Source: Hippophae tibetana
Lineage: Eukaryota > Streptophyta > Magnoliopsida > Rosales > Elaeagnaceae
DNA: 64,000 nucleotides
Reading direction: 5' to 3'
NCBI GenBank assembly: GCA_037013495.1
Contig: JAZDXN010000030.1
Span: 186,001-250,000 of the forward strand
Shown: positions 9,951 through 24,600 of the stretch, one piece after another
Position numbering within the stretch: position 1 is the stretch's first letter
How the letters are laid out: each line of letters starts with the position of its first letter
Made by a program: the position numbers and the translations under genes
The notes under the pieces: generated by a model
What the model was told of the DNA's origin: nothing
Database searches by the model: none
Seen by the model: the letters and a program-made list of their open reading frames with translations, nothing else

Positions 9951-12900
9951 ATAATAAGTGTACTAAAAATGTTATAAATAAATAAATAATACATAAAGTT
10001 TTTCCTTTATGTGAAATAAATCATATTAAATAAAATCACATATAAGTTTATACTATAAATATATATATTAGATTTAATGAAATCATTATTTACCAATTAA
10101 AAAAAGCTATTAGTGGTTGAAATATCATACATTCCACATGTATCTTAAAAGTAGGAGAAATTGGAAAACCAAGATTAAGAGACAAAGGGATTACCCTTTG
10201 TGGTGTCGATACCCTAGACATGATCGTGCAATATCCAACCAAATTATGCAGGTAATTGTTAAACTTATACAAATCAAACTAGATGATAATTTATACATAC
10301 GTAATTTTAGTGTCATATTATGAGTTAATAAATATTTTACATATTTTGTTGATATTTATTTGAATTCTTACTTTTATAATTAGGAATATGTCTAACAATT
10401 CTACAAACATAAATACGGATTGCCAAATTTCATAAATTATCACGATACAAAAATTACTCGTTTGCATGCGACCATGCAAACAATAAATTTGTATGGTCCA
10501 TTAGATTTTCAATTATATATATATTATCTTCTAAAAGTTCGATATGATGTATTACAATTATTCTCCATACAAACTACTTCTATATATAAGTTAATATAAC
10601 TGAAAATCATTTTTTGACCAACTAATTCAGAGTAAAATAAATTGCTTTAATGTAATTTTCTCTACCAAATGTCATATTTTGTTTTGTAAAAATTAAAATA
10701 TGTTAAAGTTATATAAAATAAATAAACTCACTTTTACTATTTTATAATAAATGTATTAAAAATGTTATAAATAAATAAATAATACATAAAGTTTTTTCTT
10801 TATGTGAAATAAAGCATATTAAATAAAATCACATATAAGTAGATACTATAAATATATATATTAGATTTAATGAAATCATTATTTACCAATTAAAAAAAGC
10901 TATTAGTGGTTGAAATATCATACATTCCACATGTATCTTAAAAGTAGGAGAAATTGGAAAACCAAGATTAAGAGACAAAGGGATTACCCTTTGTGGTGTC
11001 GATACCCTAGACATGATCGTGCAATATCCAACCAAATTATGCAGGTAATTGTTAAACTTATACAAATCAAACTAGATGATAATTTATACATACGTAATTT
11101 TAGTGTCATATTATGAGTTAATAAATATTTTACATATTTTGTTGATATTTATTTGAATTCTTACTTTTATAATTAGGAATATGTCTAACAATTCTACAAA
11201 CATAAATACGGATTGCCAAATTTCATAAATTATCACGATACAAAAATTACTCGTTTGCATGCGACCATGCAAACAATAAATTTGTATGGTCCATTAGATT
11301 TTCAATTATATATATATTATCTTCTAAAAGTTCGATATGATGTATTACAATTATTCTCCATACAAACTACTTCTATATATAAGTTAATATAACTGAAAAT
11401 CATTTTTTGACCAACTAATTCAGAGTAAAATAAATTGCTTTAATGTAATTTTCTCTACCAAATGTCATATTTTGTTTTGTAAAAATTAAAATATGTTAAA
11501 GTTATATAAAATAAATAAACTCACTTTTACTATTTTATAATAATTGTATTAAAAATGTTATAAATAAATAAATAATACATAAAGTTTTTTCTTTATGTGA
11601 AATAAAGCATATTAAATAAAATCACATATAAGTAGATACTATAAATATATATATTAGATTTAATGAAATCATTATTTACCAATTAAAAAAAGCTATTAGT
11701 GGTTGAAATATCATACATTCCACATGTATCTTAAAAGTAGGAGAAATTGGAAAACCAAGATTAAGAGACAAAGGGATTACCCTTTGTGGTGTCGATACCC
11801 TAGACATGATCGTGCAATATCCAACCAAATTATGCAGGTAATTGTTAAACTTATACAAATCAAACTAGATGATAATTTATACATACGTAATTTTAGTGTC
11901 ATATTATAAGTTAATAAATATTTTACATATTTTGTTGATATTTATTTGAATTCTTACTTTTATAATTAGGAATATGTCTAACAATTCTACAAACATAAAT
12001 ACGGATTGCCAAATTTCATAAATTATCACGATACAAAAATTACTCGTTTGCATGCGACCATGCAAACAATAAATTTGTATGGTCCATTAGATTTTCAATT
12101 ATATATATATTATCTTCTAAAAGTTCGATATGATGTATTACAATTATTCTCCATACAAACTACTTCTATATATAAGTTAATATAACTGAAAATCATTTTT
12201 TGACCAACTAATTCAGAGTAAAATAAATTGCTTTAATGTAATTTTCTCTACCAAATGTCATATTTTGTTTTGTAAAAATTAAAATATGTTAAAGTTATAT
12301 AAAATAAATAAACTCACTTTTACTATTTTATAATAAATGTATTAAAAATGTTATAAATAAATAAATAATACATAAAGTTTTTTCTTTATGTGAAATAAAG
12401 CATATTAAATAAAATCACATATAAGTAGATACTATAAATATATATATTAGATTTAATGAAATCATTATTTACCAATTAAAAAAAGCTATTAGTGGTTGAA
12501 ATATCATACATTCCACATGTATCTTAAAAGTAGGAGAAATTGGAAAACCAAGATTAAGAGACAAAGGGATTACCCTTTGTGGTGTCGATACCCTAGACAT
12601 GATCGTGCAATATCCAACCAAATTGTGCAGGTAATTGTTAAACTTATACAAATAAAACTAGATGATAATTTATACATACGTAATTTTAGTGTCATATTAT
12701 GAGTTAATAAATATTTTACATATTTTGTTGATATTTATTTGAATTCTTACTTTTATAATTAGGAATATGTCTAACAATTCTACAAACATAAATTCAGATT
12801 GCCAAATTTCATAAATTATCACGATACAAAAATTACTCGTTTGCATGCGACCATGCAAACAATAAATTTGTGTGGTCCATTAGATTTTCAATTATATATA

Positions 12901-13916
12901 TATTATCTTCTCCAAGTTCGATATGATGTATTACCATTACTCTCCCTACAAACTACTTCTATATATAGGTTAATATAACTGAAAATCATTTTTTTTACCA
13001 ACTAATTCAGAGTAAAATAAATTGGTTTAATGTAATTTTCTCTACCAAATGTCATATTTTGTTTTGTAAAAATTAAAATATGTTAAAGTTATATAAAATA
13101 AATAAACTCACTTTTACTATTTTATAATAAATGTATTAAAAATGTTATAAATAAATAAATGATACATAAAGTTTTTTCTTTATGTGAAATAAAGCATATT
13201 AAATAAAATCACATATAAGTAGATACTATAAATATATATATTAGATTTAATGAAATCATTATTTACCAATTAAAAAAAGCTATTAGTGGTTGAAATATCA
13301 TACATTCCACATGTATCTTAAAAGTAGGAGAAATTGGAAAACCAAGATTAAGAGACAAAGGGATTACCCTTTGTGGTGTCGATACCATAGACATGATCGT
13401 GCAATATCCAACCAAATTATGCAGGTAATTGTTAAACGTATACAAATAAAACTAGATGATAATTTATACATACGTAATTTTAGTGTCATATTATGAGTTA
13501 ATAAATATTTTTCATATTTTGTTGATATTTATTTGAATTCTTATTTTTATAATTAAGAATATGTCTAACAATTCTACAAACATAAATACGGATTGCCAAA
13601 TTTCATAAATTATGACGATACAAAAATTACTCGTTTGCATGGGACCATGCAAACAATAAATTTGTGTGGTCCATTAGATTTTCAATTTTATATATATTAT
13701 CTTCTACAAGTTCGATATGATGTATTACCATTACTCTCCCTACAAACTACTTCTATATATAGGTTAATATAACTGAAAATCATTTTTTTACCAACTAATT
13801 CACAGTAAAATAAATTGGTTTAATGTAATTTTCTCTACCAAATGTCTTATTTTGTTTTGCAATAATTAAAATATGTTAAAGTTATATAAAATAAATAAAC
13901 TCACTTTTACTATTTT
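9950..13916 (+). repeat. Five-monomer higher-order unit, copy 1
   Basis: From the middle of monomer 13 to the middle of monomer 18, the sequence matches the next block at an offset of exactly 3966 bp. Shared rare marks: AATAATTGTATT in monomers 15/20; ATTATAAGTTAAT at the 15/16 and 20/21 joins (11906, 15872); AATTGTGCAGG in 16/21; AAATGATACATAAAG and AAACGTATACAAAT in 17/22; ATTATGACG, GCATGGGACC and ATTCACAGTAAAAT in 18/23. The left edge lies between about 9905 and 9960, because the 5' halves of monomers 13 and 18 differ. Confidence 0.88.
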
Positions 13917-16900
13917 ATAATAAGTGTACTAAAAATGTTATAAATAAATAAATAATACATAAAGTTTTTCCTTTATGTGAAATAAATCATATTAAATAAA
14001 ATCACATATAAGTTTATACTATAAATATATATATTAGATTTAATGAAATCATTATTTACCAATTAAAAAAAGCTATTAGTGGTTGAAATATCATACATTC
14101 CACATGTATCTTAAAAGTAGGAGAAATTGGAAAACCAAGATTAAGAGACAAAGGGATTACCCTTTGTGGTGTCGATACCCTAGACATGATCGTGCAATAT
14201 CCAACCAAATTATGCAGGTAATTGTTAAACTTATACAAATCAAACTAGATGATAATTTATACATACGTAATTTTAGTGTCATATTATGAGTTAATAAATA
14301 TTTTACATATTTTGTTGATATTTATTTGAATTCTTACTTTTATAATTAGGAATATGTCTAACAATTCTACAAACATAAATACGGATTGCCAAATTTCATA
14401 AATTATCACGATACAAAAATTACTCGTTTGCATGCGACCATGCAAACAATAAATTTGTATGGTCCATTAGATTTTCAATTATATATATATTATCTTCTAA
14501 AAGTTCGATATGATGTATTACAATTATTCTCCATACAAACTACTTCTATATATAAGTTAATATAACTGAAAATCATTTTTTGACCAACTAATTCAGAGTA
14601 AAATAAATTGCTTTAATGTAATTTTCTCTACCAAATGTCATATTTTGTTTTGTAAAAATTAAAATATGTTAAAGTTATATAAAATAAATAAACTCACTTT
14701 TACTATTTTATAATAAATGTATTAAAAATGTTATAAATAAATAAATAATACATAAAGTTTTTTCTTTATGTGAAATAAAGCATATTAAATAAAATCACAT
14801 ATAAGTAGATACTATAAATATATATATTAGATTTAATGAAATCATTATTTACCAATTAAAAAAAGCTATTAGTGGTTGAAATATCATACATTCCACATGT
14901 ATCTTAAAAGTAGGAGAAATTGGAAAACCAAGATTAAGAGACAAAGGGATTACCCTTTGTGGTGTCGATACCCTAGACATGATCGTGCAATATCCAACCA
15001 AATTATGCAGGTAATTGTTAAACTTATACAAATCAAACTAGATGATAATTTATACATACGTAATTTTAGTGTCATATTATGAGTTAATAAATATTTTACA
15101 TATTTTGTTGATATTTATTTGAATTCTTACTTTTATAATTAGGAATATGTCTAACAATTCTACAAACATAAATACGGATTGCCAAATTTCATAAATTATC
15201 ACGATACAAAAATTACTCGTTTGCATGCGACCATGCAAACAATAAATTTGTATGGTCCATTAGATTTTCAATTATATATATATTATCTTCTAAAAGTTCG
15301 ATATGATGTATTACAATTATTCTCCATACAAACTACTTCTATATATAAGTTAATATAACTGAAAATCATTTTTTGACCAACTAATTCAGAGTAAAATAAA
15401 TTGCTTTAATGTAATTTTCTCTACCAAATGTCATATTTTGTTTTGTAAAAATTAAAATATGTTAAAGTTATATAAAATAAATAAACTCACTTTTACTATT
15501 TTATAATAATTGTATTAAAAATGTTATAAATAAATAAATAATACATAAAGTTTTTTCTTTATGTGAAATAAAGCATATTAAATAAAATCACATATAAGTA
15601 GATACTATAAATATATATATTAGATTTAATGAAATCATTATTTACCAATTAAAAAAAGCTATTAGTGGTTGAAATATCATACATTCCACATGTATCTTAA
15701 AAGTAGGAGAAATTGGAAAACCAAGATTAAGAGACAAAGGGATTACCCTTTGTGGTGTCGATACCCTAGACATGATCGTGCAATATCCAACCAAATTATG
15801 CAGGTAATTGTTAAACTTATACAAATCAAACTAGATGATAATTTATACATACGTAATTTTAGTGTCATATTATAAGTTAATAAATATTTTACATATTTTG
15901 TTGATATTTATTTGAATTCTTACTTTTATAATTAGGAATATGTCTAACAATTCTACAAACATAAATACGGATTGCCAAATTTCATAAATTATCACGATAC
16001 AAAAATTACTCGTTTGCATGCGACCATGCAAACAATAAATTTGTATGGTCCATTAGATTTTCAATTATATATATATTATCTTCTAAAAGTTCGATATGAT
16101 GTATTACAATTATTCTCCATACAAACTACTTCTATATATAAGTTAATATAACTGAAAATCATTTTTTGACCAACTAATTCAGAGTAAAATAAATTGCTTT
16201 AATGTAATTTTCTCTACCAAATGTCATATTTTGTTTTGTAAAAATTAAAATATGTTAAAGTTATATAAAATAAATAAACTCACTTTTACTATTTTATAAT
16301 AAATGTATTAAAAATGTTATAAATAAATAAATAATACATAAAGTTTTTTCTTTATGTGAAATAAAGCATATTAAATAAAATCACATATAAGTAGATACTA
16401 TAAATATATATATTAGATTTAATGAAATCATTATTTACCAATTAAAAAAAGCTATTAGTGGTTGAAATATCATACATTCCACATGTATCTTAAAAGTAGG
16501 AGAAATTGGAAAACCAAGATTAAGAGACAAAGGGATTACCCTTTGTGGTGTCGATACCCTAGACATGATCGTGCAATATCCAACCAAATTGTGCAGGTAA
16601 TTGTTAAACTTATACAAATAAAACTAGATGATAATTTATACATACGTAATTTTAGTGTCATATTATGAGTTAATAAATATTTTACATATTTTGTTGATAT
16701 TTATTTGAATTCTTACTTTTATAATTAGGAATATGTCTAACAATTCTACAAACATAAATTCAGATTGCCAAATTTCATAAATTATCACGATACAAAAATT
16801 ACTCGTTTGCATGCGACCATGCAAACAATAAATTTGTGTGGTCCATTAGATTTTCAATTATATATATATTATCTTCTCCAAGTTCGATATGATGTATTAC

Positions 16901-18251
16901 CATTACTCTCCCTACAAACTACTTCTATATATAGGTTAATATAACTGAAAATCATTTTTTTTACCAACTAATTCAGAGTAAAATAAATTGGTTTAATGTA
17001 ATTTTCTCTACCAAATGTCATATTTTGTTTTGTAAAAATTAAAATATGTTAAAGTTATATAAAATAAATAAACTCACTTTTACTATTTTATAATAAATGT
17101 ATTAAAAATGTTATAAATAAATAAATGATACATAAAGTTTTTTCTTTATGTGAAATAAAGCATATTAAATAAAATCACATATAAGTAGATACTATAAATA
17201 TATATATTAGATTTAATGAAATCATTATTTACCAATTAAAAAAAGCTATTAGTGGTTGAAATATCATACATTCCACATGTATCTTAAAAGTAGGAGAAAT
17301 TGGAAAACCAAGATTAAGAGACAAAGGGATTACCCTTTGTGGTGTCGATACCATAGACATGATCGTGCAATATCCAACCAAATTATGCAGGTAATTGTTA
17401 AACGTATACAAATAAAACTAGATGATAATTTATACATACGTAATTTTAGTGTCATATTATGAGTTAATAAATATTTTTCATATTTTGTTGATATTTATTT
17501 GAATTCTTATTTTTATAATTAAGAATATGTCTAACAATTCTACAAACATAAATACGGATTGCCAAATTTCATAAATTATGACGATACAAAAATTACTCGT
17601 TTGCATGGGACCATGCAAACAATAAATTTGTGTGGTCCATTAGATTTTCAATTTTATATATATTATCTTCTACAAGTTCGATATGATGTATTACCATTAC
17701 TCTCCCTACAAACTACTTCTATATATAGGTTAATATAACTGAAAATCATTTTTTTACCAACTAATTCACAGTAAAATAAATTGGTTTAATGTAATTTTCT
17801 CTACCAAATGTCTTATTTTGTTTTGCAATAATTAAAATATGTTAAAGTTATATAAAATAAATAAAATCACTTTTACTATTTTATAATAAGTGTACTAAAA
17901 ATGTTATAAATAAATAAATAATACATAAAGTTTTTCCTTTATGTGAAATAAATCATATTAAATAAAATCACATATAAGTTTATACTATAAATATATATAT
18001 TAGATTTAATGAAATCATTATTTACGAATTAAAAAAAGCTATTAGTGGTTGAAATATCATACATTCCACATGTATCTTAAAAGTAGGAGAAATTGGAAAA
18101 CCAAGATTAAGAGACAAAGGGATTACCCTTTGTGGTGTCGATACCCTAGACATGATCGTGCAATATCCAACCAAATTATGCAGGTAATTGTTAAACTTAT
18201 ACAAATCAAACTAGATGATAATTTATACATACGTAATTTTAGTGTCATATT
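13916..18251 (+). repeat. Five-monomer higher-order unit, copy 2 with partial third start
   Basis: Continuation of the 3966-bp periodicity through monomers 18-23. The match runs to the end of monomer 23 (18251, matching 14285), so the duplicated length (about 4.3 kb) exceeds the offset. I note AATAAACTCAC in monomer 18 against AATAAAATCAC in monomer 23, and TTTACGAATT (18022-18031) private to monomer 23. Confidence 0.85.
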
Positions 18252-20632
18252 ATGAGTTAATAAATATTTTACATATTTTGTTGATATTTATTTGAATTCT
18301 TATTTTTATAATTAGGAATATGTCTAACAATTCTACAAACATAAATACGGATTGCCAAATTTCATAAATTATGACGATACAAAAATTACTCGTTTGCATG
18401 GGACCATGCAAACAATAAATTTGTATGGTCCATTAGATTTTCAATTTTATATATATTATCTTCTACAAGTTCGATATGATGTATTACCATTACTCTCCCT
18501 ACAAACTACTTCTATATATACGTCAATATAACTAAAAATCATTTTTTTACCAACTAATTCAGAGTAAAATAAATTGGTTTAATGTAATTTTCTCTACCAA
18601 ATGTCTTATTTTGTTTTGCAATAATTAAAATATGTTAAAGTTATATAAAATAAATAAAATCACTTTTACTATTTTATAATAAGTGTACTAAAAATGTTAT
18701 AAATAAATAAATAATACATAAAGTTTTTCCTTTATGTGAAATAAATCATATTAAATAAAATCACATATAAGTTTATACTATAAATATATATATTAGATTT
18801 AATGAAATCATTATTTACCAATTAAAAAAAGCTATTAGTGGTTGAAATATCATACATTCCACATGTATCTTAAAAGTAGGAGAAATTGGAAAACCAAGAT
18901 TAAGAGACAAAGGGATTACCCTTTGTGGTGTCGATACCCTAGACATGATCGTGCAATATCCAACCAAATTATGCAGGTAATTGTTAAACTTATACAAATC
19001 AAACTAGATGATAATTTATACATACGTAATTTTAGTGTCATATTATGAGTTAATAAATATTTTACATATTTTGTTGATATTTATTTGAATTCTTACTTTT
19101 ATAATTAGGAATATGTCTAACAATTCTACAAACATAAATACGGATTGCCAAATTTCATAAATTATCACGATACAAAAATTACTCGTTTGCATGCGACCAT
19201 GCAAACAATAAATTTGTATGGTCCATTAGATTTTCAATTTTATATATATTATCTTCTACAAGTTCGATATGATGTATTACCATTACTCTCCCTACAAACT
19301 ACTTCTATATATACGTCAATATAACTAAAAATCATTTTTTTACCAACTAATTCAGAGTAAAATAAATTGGTTTAATGTAATTTTCTCTACCAAATGTCTT
19401 ATTTTGTTTTGCAATAATTAAAATATGTTAAAGTTATATAAAATAAATAAAATCACTTTTACTATTTTATAATAAGTGTATTAAAAATGTTATAAATAAA
19501 TAAATAATACATAAAGTTTTTCCTTTATGTGAAATAAAGCATATTAAATAAAATCACATATAAGTAGATACTATAAATATATATATTAGATTTAATGAAA
19601 TCATTATTTACCAATTAAAAAAAGCTATTAGTGGTTGAAATATCATACATTCCACATGTATCTTAAAAGTAGGAGAAATTGGAAAACCAAGATTAAGAGA
19701 CAAAGGGATTACCCTTTGTGGTGTCGATACCCTAGACATGATCGTGCAATATCCAACCAAATTATGCAGGTAATTGTTAAACTTATACAAATAAAACTAG
19801 ATGATAATTTATACATACGTAATTTTAGTGTCATATTATGAGTTAATAAATATTTTACATATTTTGTTGATATTTATTTGAATTCTTACTTTTATAATTA
19901 GGAATATGTCTAACAATTCTACAAACATAAATACAGATTGCCAAATTTCATAAATTATCACGATACAAAAATTACTCGTTTGCATGCGACCATGCAAACA
20001 ATAAATTTGTGTGGTCCATTAGATTTTCAATTATAGATATATTATCTTCTACATGTTCGATATGATGTATTACCATTACTCTACCTACAAACCACTTCTA
20101 TATATAGGTTAATATAATTGAAAATCATTTTTTTTTACCAACTAATTCAGAGTAAAATAAATTGGTTTAATGTAATTTTCTCTACCAAATGTCATATTTT
20201 GTTTTGTAAAAATTAAAATATGTTAAAGTTATATAAAATAAATAAACTCACTTTTACTATTTTATAATAAATGTATTAAAAATGTTATAAATAAATAAAT
20301 AATACATAAAGTTTTTTCTTTATGTGAAATAAAGCATATTAAATAAAATCACATATAAGTAGATACTATAAATATATATATTAGATTTAATGAAATCATT
20401 ATTTACCAATTAAAAAAAGCTATTAGTGGTTGAAATATCATACATTCCACATGTATCTTAAAAGTAGGAGAAATTGGAAAACCAAGATTAAGAGACAAAG
20501 GGATTACCCTTTGTGGTGTCGATACCCTAGACATGATCGTGCAATATCCAACCAAATTATGCAGGTAATTGTTAAACTTATACAAATAAAACTAGATGAT
20601 AATTTATACATACGTAATTTTAGTGTCATATT
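18252..20632 (+). repeat. Monomers 24-26
   Basis: Monomer 24 combines a type a 5' end that has the perfect ten-pair dyad (18392-18413) with GCAATAATT and AAGTTTATAC. Monomer 25 is type a with AAGTAGATAC. Monomer 26 (795 bp) is type b with the private ATTATAGATAT (about 20030) and a mix of CTACATGTTC and AGGTTAAT, so it looks recombinant between types b and d. Confidence 0.75.
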
Positions 20633-23600
20633 ATGAGTTAATAAATATTTTACATATTTTGTTGATATTTATTTGAATTCTTACTTTTATAATTAGGAAT
20701 ATGTCTAACAATTCTACAAACATAAATACAGATTGCCAAATTTCATAAATTATCACGATATAAAAATTACTCGTTTGCATGCGACCATGCAAACAATAAA
20801 TTTGTGTGGTCCATTAGATTTTCAATTATATCTATATTATCTTCTCCAAGTTCGATATGATGTATTACCATTACTCTCCCTACAAACTACTTCTATATAT
20901 AGGTTAATATAACTGAAAATCATTTTTTTTTACCAACTAATTCAGAGTAAAATAAATTGGTTTAATGTAATTTTCTCTACCAAATGTCATATTTTGTTTT
21001 GTAAAAATTAAAATATGTTAAAGTTATATAAAATAAATAAACTCACTTTTACTATTTTATAATAAATGTATTAAAAATGTTATAAATAAATAAATAATAC
21101 ATAAAGTTTTTTCTTTATGTGAAATAAAGCATATTAAATAAAATCACATATAAGTAGATACTATAAATATATATATTAGATTTAATGAAATCATTATTTA
21201 CCAATTAAAAAAAGCTATTAGTGGTTGAAATATCATAAATTCCACATGTATCTTAAAAGTAGGAGAAATTGGAAAACAAAGATTAAGAGACAAAGGGATT
21301 ACCCTTTGTGGGGTCGATACCATAGACATGATCGTGCAATATCCAATCAAATTATGCAGGTAATTGTTAAACTTATACAAATAAAACTAAATGATAATTT
21401 ATACATACGTAATTTTAGTGTCATATTATGAGTTAATAAATATTTTTCATATTTTGTTGATATTTATTTGAATGCTTACTTTTATAATTAGGAATATGTC
21501 TAACAATTCTACAAACATAAATACAGATTGCCAAATTTAATAAATTATCACGATACAAAAATTACTCGTTTGCATGCGACCATGCAAACAATAAATTTGT
21601 ATGGTCCATTAGATTTTCAATTTTATATATATTATCTTCTACATGTTCGATATGATGTATTACCATTACTCTCCCTACAAACCACTTCTATATATAAGTT
21701 AATATAACTGAAAATCATTTTTTTACCAACTAATTCAGAGTAAAATAAATTGCTTTAATGTAATTTTCTCTACCAAATGTCATATTTTGTTTTGTAAAAA
21801 TTAAAATATGTTAAAGTTATATAAAATAAATAAACTCACTTTTACTATTTTATAATAAATGTATTAAAAATGTTATAAATAAATAAATAATACATAAAGT
21901 TTTTTCTTTATGTGAAATAAAGCATATTAAATAAAATCACATATAAGTAGATACTATAAATATATATATTAGATTTAATGAAATCATTATTTACCAATTA
22001 AAAAAAGCTATTAGTGGTTGAAATATCATACATTCCACATGTATCTTAAAAGTAGGAGAAATTGGAAAACCAAGATTAAGAGGCAAAGGGATTACCCTTT
22101 GTGGTGTCGATACCATAGACATGATCGTGCAATATCCAATCAAATTATGCAGGTAATTGTTAAACTTATACAAATAAAACTAAATGATAATTTATACATA
22201 CGTAATTTTAGTGTCATATTATGAGTTAATAAATATTTTTCATATTTTGTTGATATTTATTTGAATTCTTACTTTTATAATTAGGAATATGTCTAACAAT
22301 TCTACAAACATAAATACAGATTGCCAAATTTAATAAATTATCACGATACAAAAATTACTCGTTTGCATGCGACCATGCAAACAATAAATTTGTATGGTCC
22401 ATTAGATTTTCAATTTTATATATATTATCTTCTACATGTTCGATATGATGTATTACCATTACTCTCCCTACAAACCACTTCTATATATAAGTTAATATAA
22501 CTGAAAATCATTTTTTTACCAACTAATTCAGAGTTAAATAAATTGCTTTAATGTAATTTTCTCTACCAAATGTCATATTTTGTTTTGTAAAAATTAAAAT
22601 ATGTTAAAGTTATATAAAATAAATAAACTCACTTTTACTATTTTATAATAAATGTATTAAAAATGTTATAAATAAATAAATAATACATAAAGTTTTTTCT
22701 TTATGTGAAATAAAGCATATTAAATAAAATCACATATAAGTAGATACTATAAATATATATATTAGATTTAATGAAATCATTATTTACCAATTAAAAAAAG
22801 CTATTAGTGGTTGAAATATCATACATTCCACATGTATCTTAAAAGTAGGAGAAATTGGAAAACCAAGATTAAGAGGCAAAGGGATTACCCTTTGTGGTGT
22901 CGATACCATAGACATGATCGTGCAATATCCAATCAAATTATGCAGGTAATTGTTAAACTTATACAAATAAAACTAAATGATAATTTATACATACGTAATT
23001 TTAGTGTCATATTATGAGTTAATAAATATTTTTCATATTTTGTTGATATTTATTTGAATTCTTACTTTTATAATTAGGAATATGTCTAACAATTCTACAA
23101 ACATAAATACAGATTGCCAAATTTAATAAATTATCACGATACAAAAATTACTCGTTTGCATGCGACCATGCAAACAATAAATTTGTATGGTCCATTAGAT
23201 TTTCAATTTTATATATATTATCTTCTACATGTTCGATATGATGTATTACCATTACTCTCCCTACAAACCACTTCTATATATAAGTTAATATAACTGAAAA
23301 TCATTTTTTTACCAACTAATTCAGAGTAAAATAAATTGCTTTAATGTAATTTTCTCTACCAAATGTCATATTTTGTTTTGTAAAAATTAAAATATGTTAA
23401 ATTTATATAAAATAAATAAACTCACTTTTACTATTTTATAATAAATGTATTAAAAATGTTATAAATAAATAAATAATACATAAAGTTTTTTCTTTATGTG
23501 AAATAAAGCATATTAAATAAAATCACATATAAGTAGATACTATAAATATATATATTAGATTTAATGAAATCATTATTTACCAATTAAAAAAAGCTATTAC

Positions 23601-24600
23601 TGGTTGAAATATCATACATTCCACATGTATCTTAAAAGTAGGAGAAATTGGAAAACCAAGATTAAGTGACAAAGGGATTACCCTTCGTGGTGTCGATACC
23701 ATAGACATGATCGTGCAATATCCAATCAAATTATGCAGGTAATTGTTAAACTTATACAAATAAAACTAAATGATAATTTATACATACGTAATTTTAGTGT
23801 CATATTATGAGTTAATAAATATTTTTCATATTTTGTTGATATTTATTTGAATTCTTACTTTTATAATTAGGAATATGTCTAACAATTCTACAAACATAAA
23901 TACAGATTGCCAAATTTAATAAATTATCACGATACAAAAATTACTCGTTTGCATGCGACCATGCAAACAATAAATTTGTATGGTCCATTAGATTTTCAAT
24001 TTTTTTATATATTATCTTCTACATGTTCGATATGATGTATTACCATTACTCTCCCTACAAACCACTTCTTTATATAAGTTAATATAACTGAAAATCATTT
24101 TTTTACCAACTAATTCAGAGTAAAATAAATTGCTTTAATGTAATTTTCTCTACCAAATGTCTTATTTTGTTTTGCAATAATTAAAATATGTTAAAGTTAT
24201 ATAAAATAAATAAAATCACTTTTACTATTTTATAATAAGTGTATTAAAAATGTTATAAATAAATAAATAATACATAAAGTTTTTTCTTTATGTGAAATAA
24301 AGCATATTAAATAAAATCACATATAAGTAGATACTATAAATATATATATTAGATTTAATGAAATCATTATTTACCAATTAAAAAAAGCTATTAGTGGTTG
24401 AAATATCATACATTCCACATGTATCTTAAAAGTAAGAGAAATTGGAAAACCAAGATTAAGAGACAAAGGGATTACCCTTTGTGGTGTCGATACCATAGAC
24501 ATGATCGTGCAATATCCAATCAAATTATGCAGGTAATTGTTAAACTTATACAAATAAAACTAAATGATAATTTATACATACGTAATTTTAGTGTCATATT
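20633..24600 (+). repeat. Monomers 27-31, a homogenised subfamily
   Basis: These five copies share CCATAG, CCAATCAAATTATG and AAACTAAATGAT in the 3' block; monomers 28-31 also share CCAAATTTAATAAATT and ACATGTTCG near the 5' side. Monomers 28 (21428-22220) and 29 (22221-23013) differ at only two places that I can find (AATGCTTACT against AATTCTTACT, GAGTAAAATAAA against GAGTTAAATAAA). Both carry AAGAGGCAAAGGG. Monomer 28 has lost the EcoRI site. Monomer 30 has a stop in the + frame (AAGTGACAAAGG). Confidence 0.88.
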
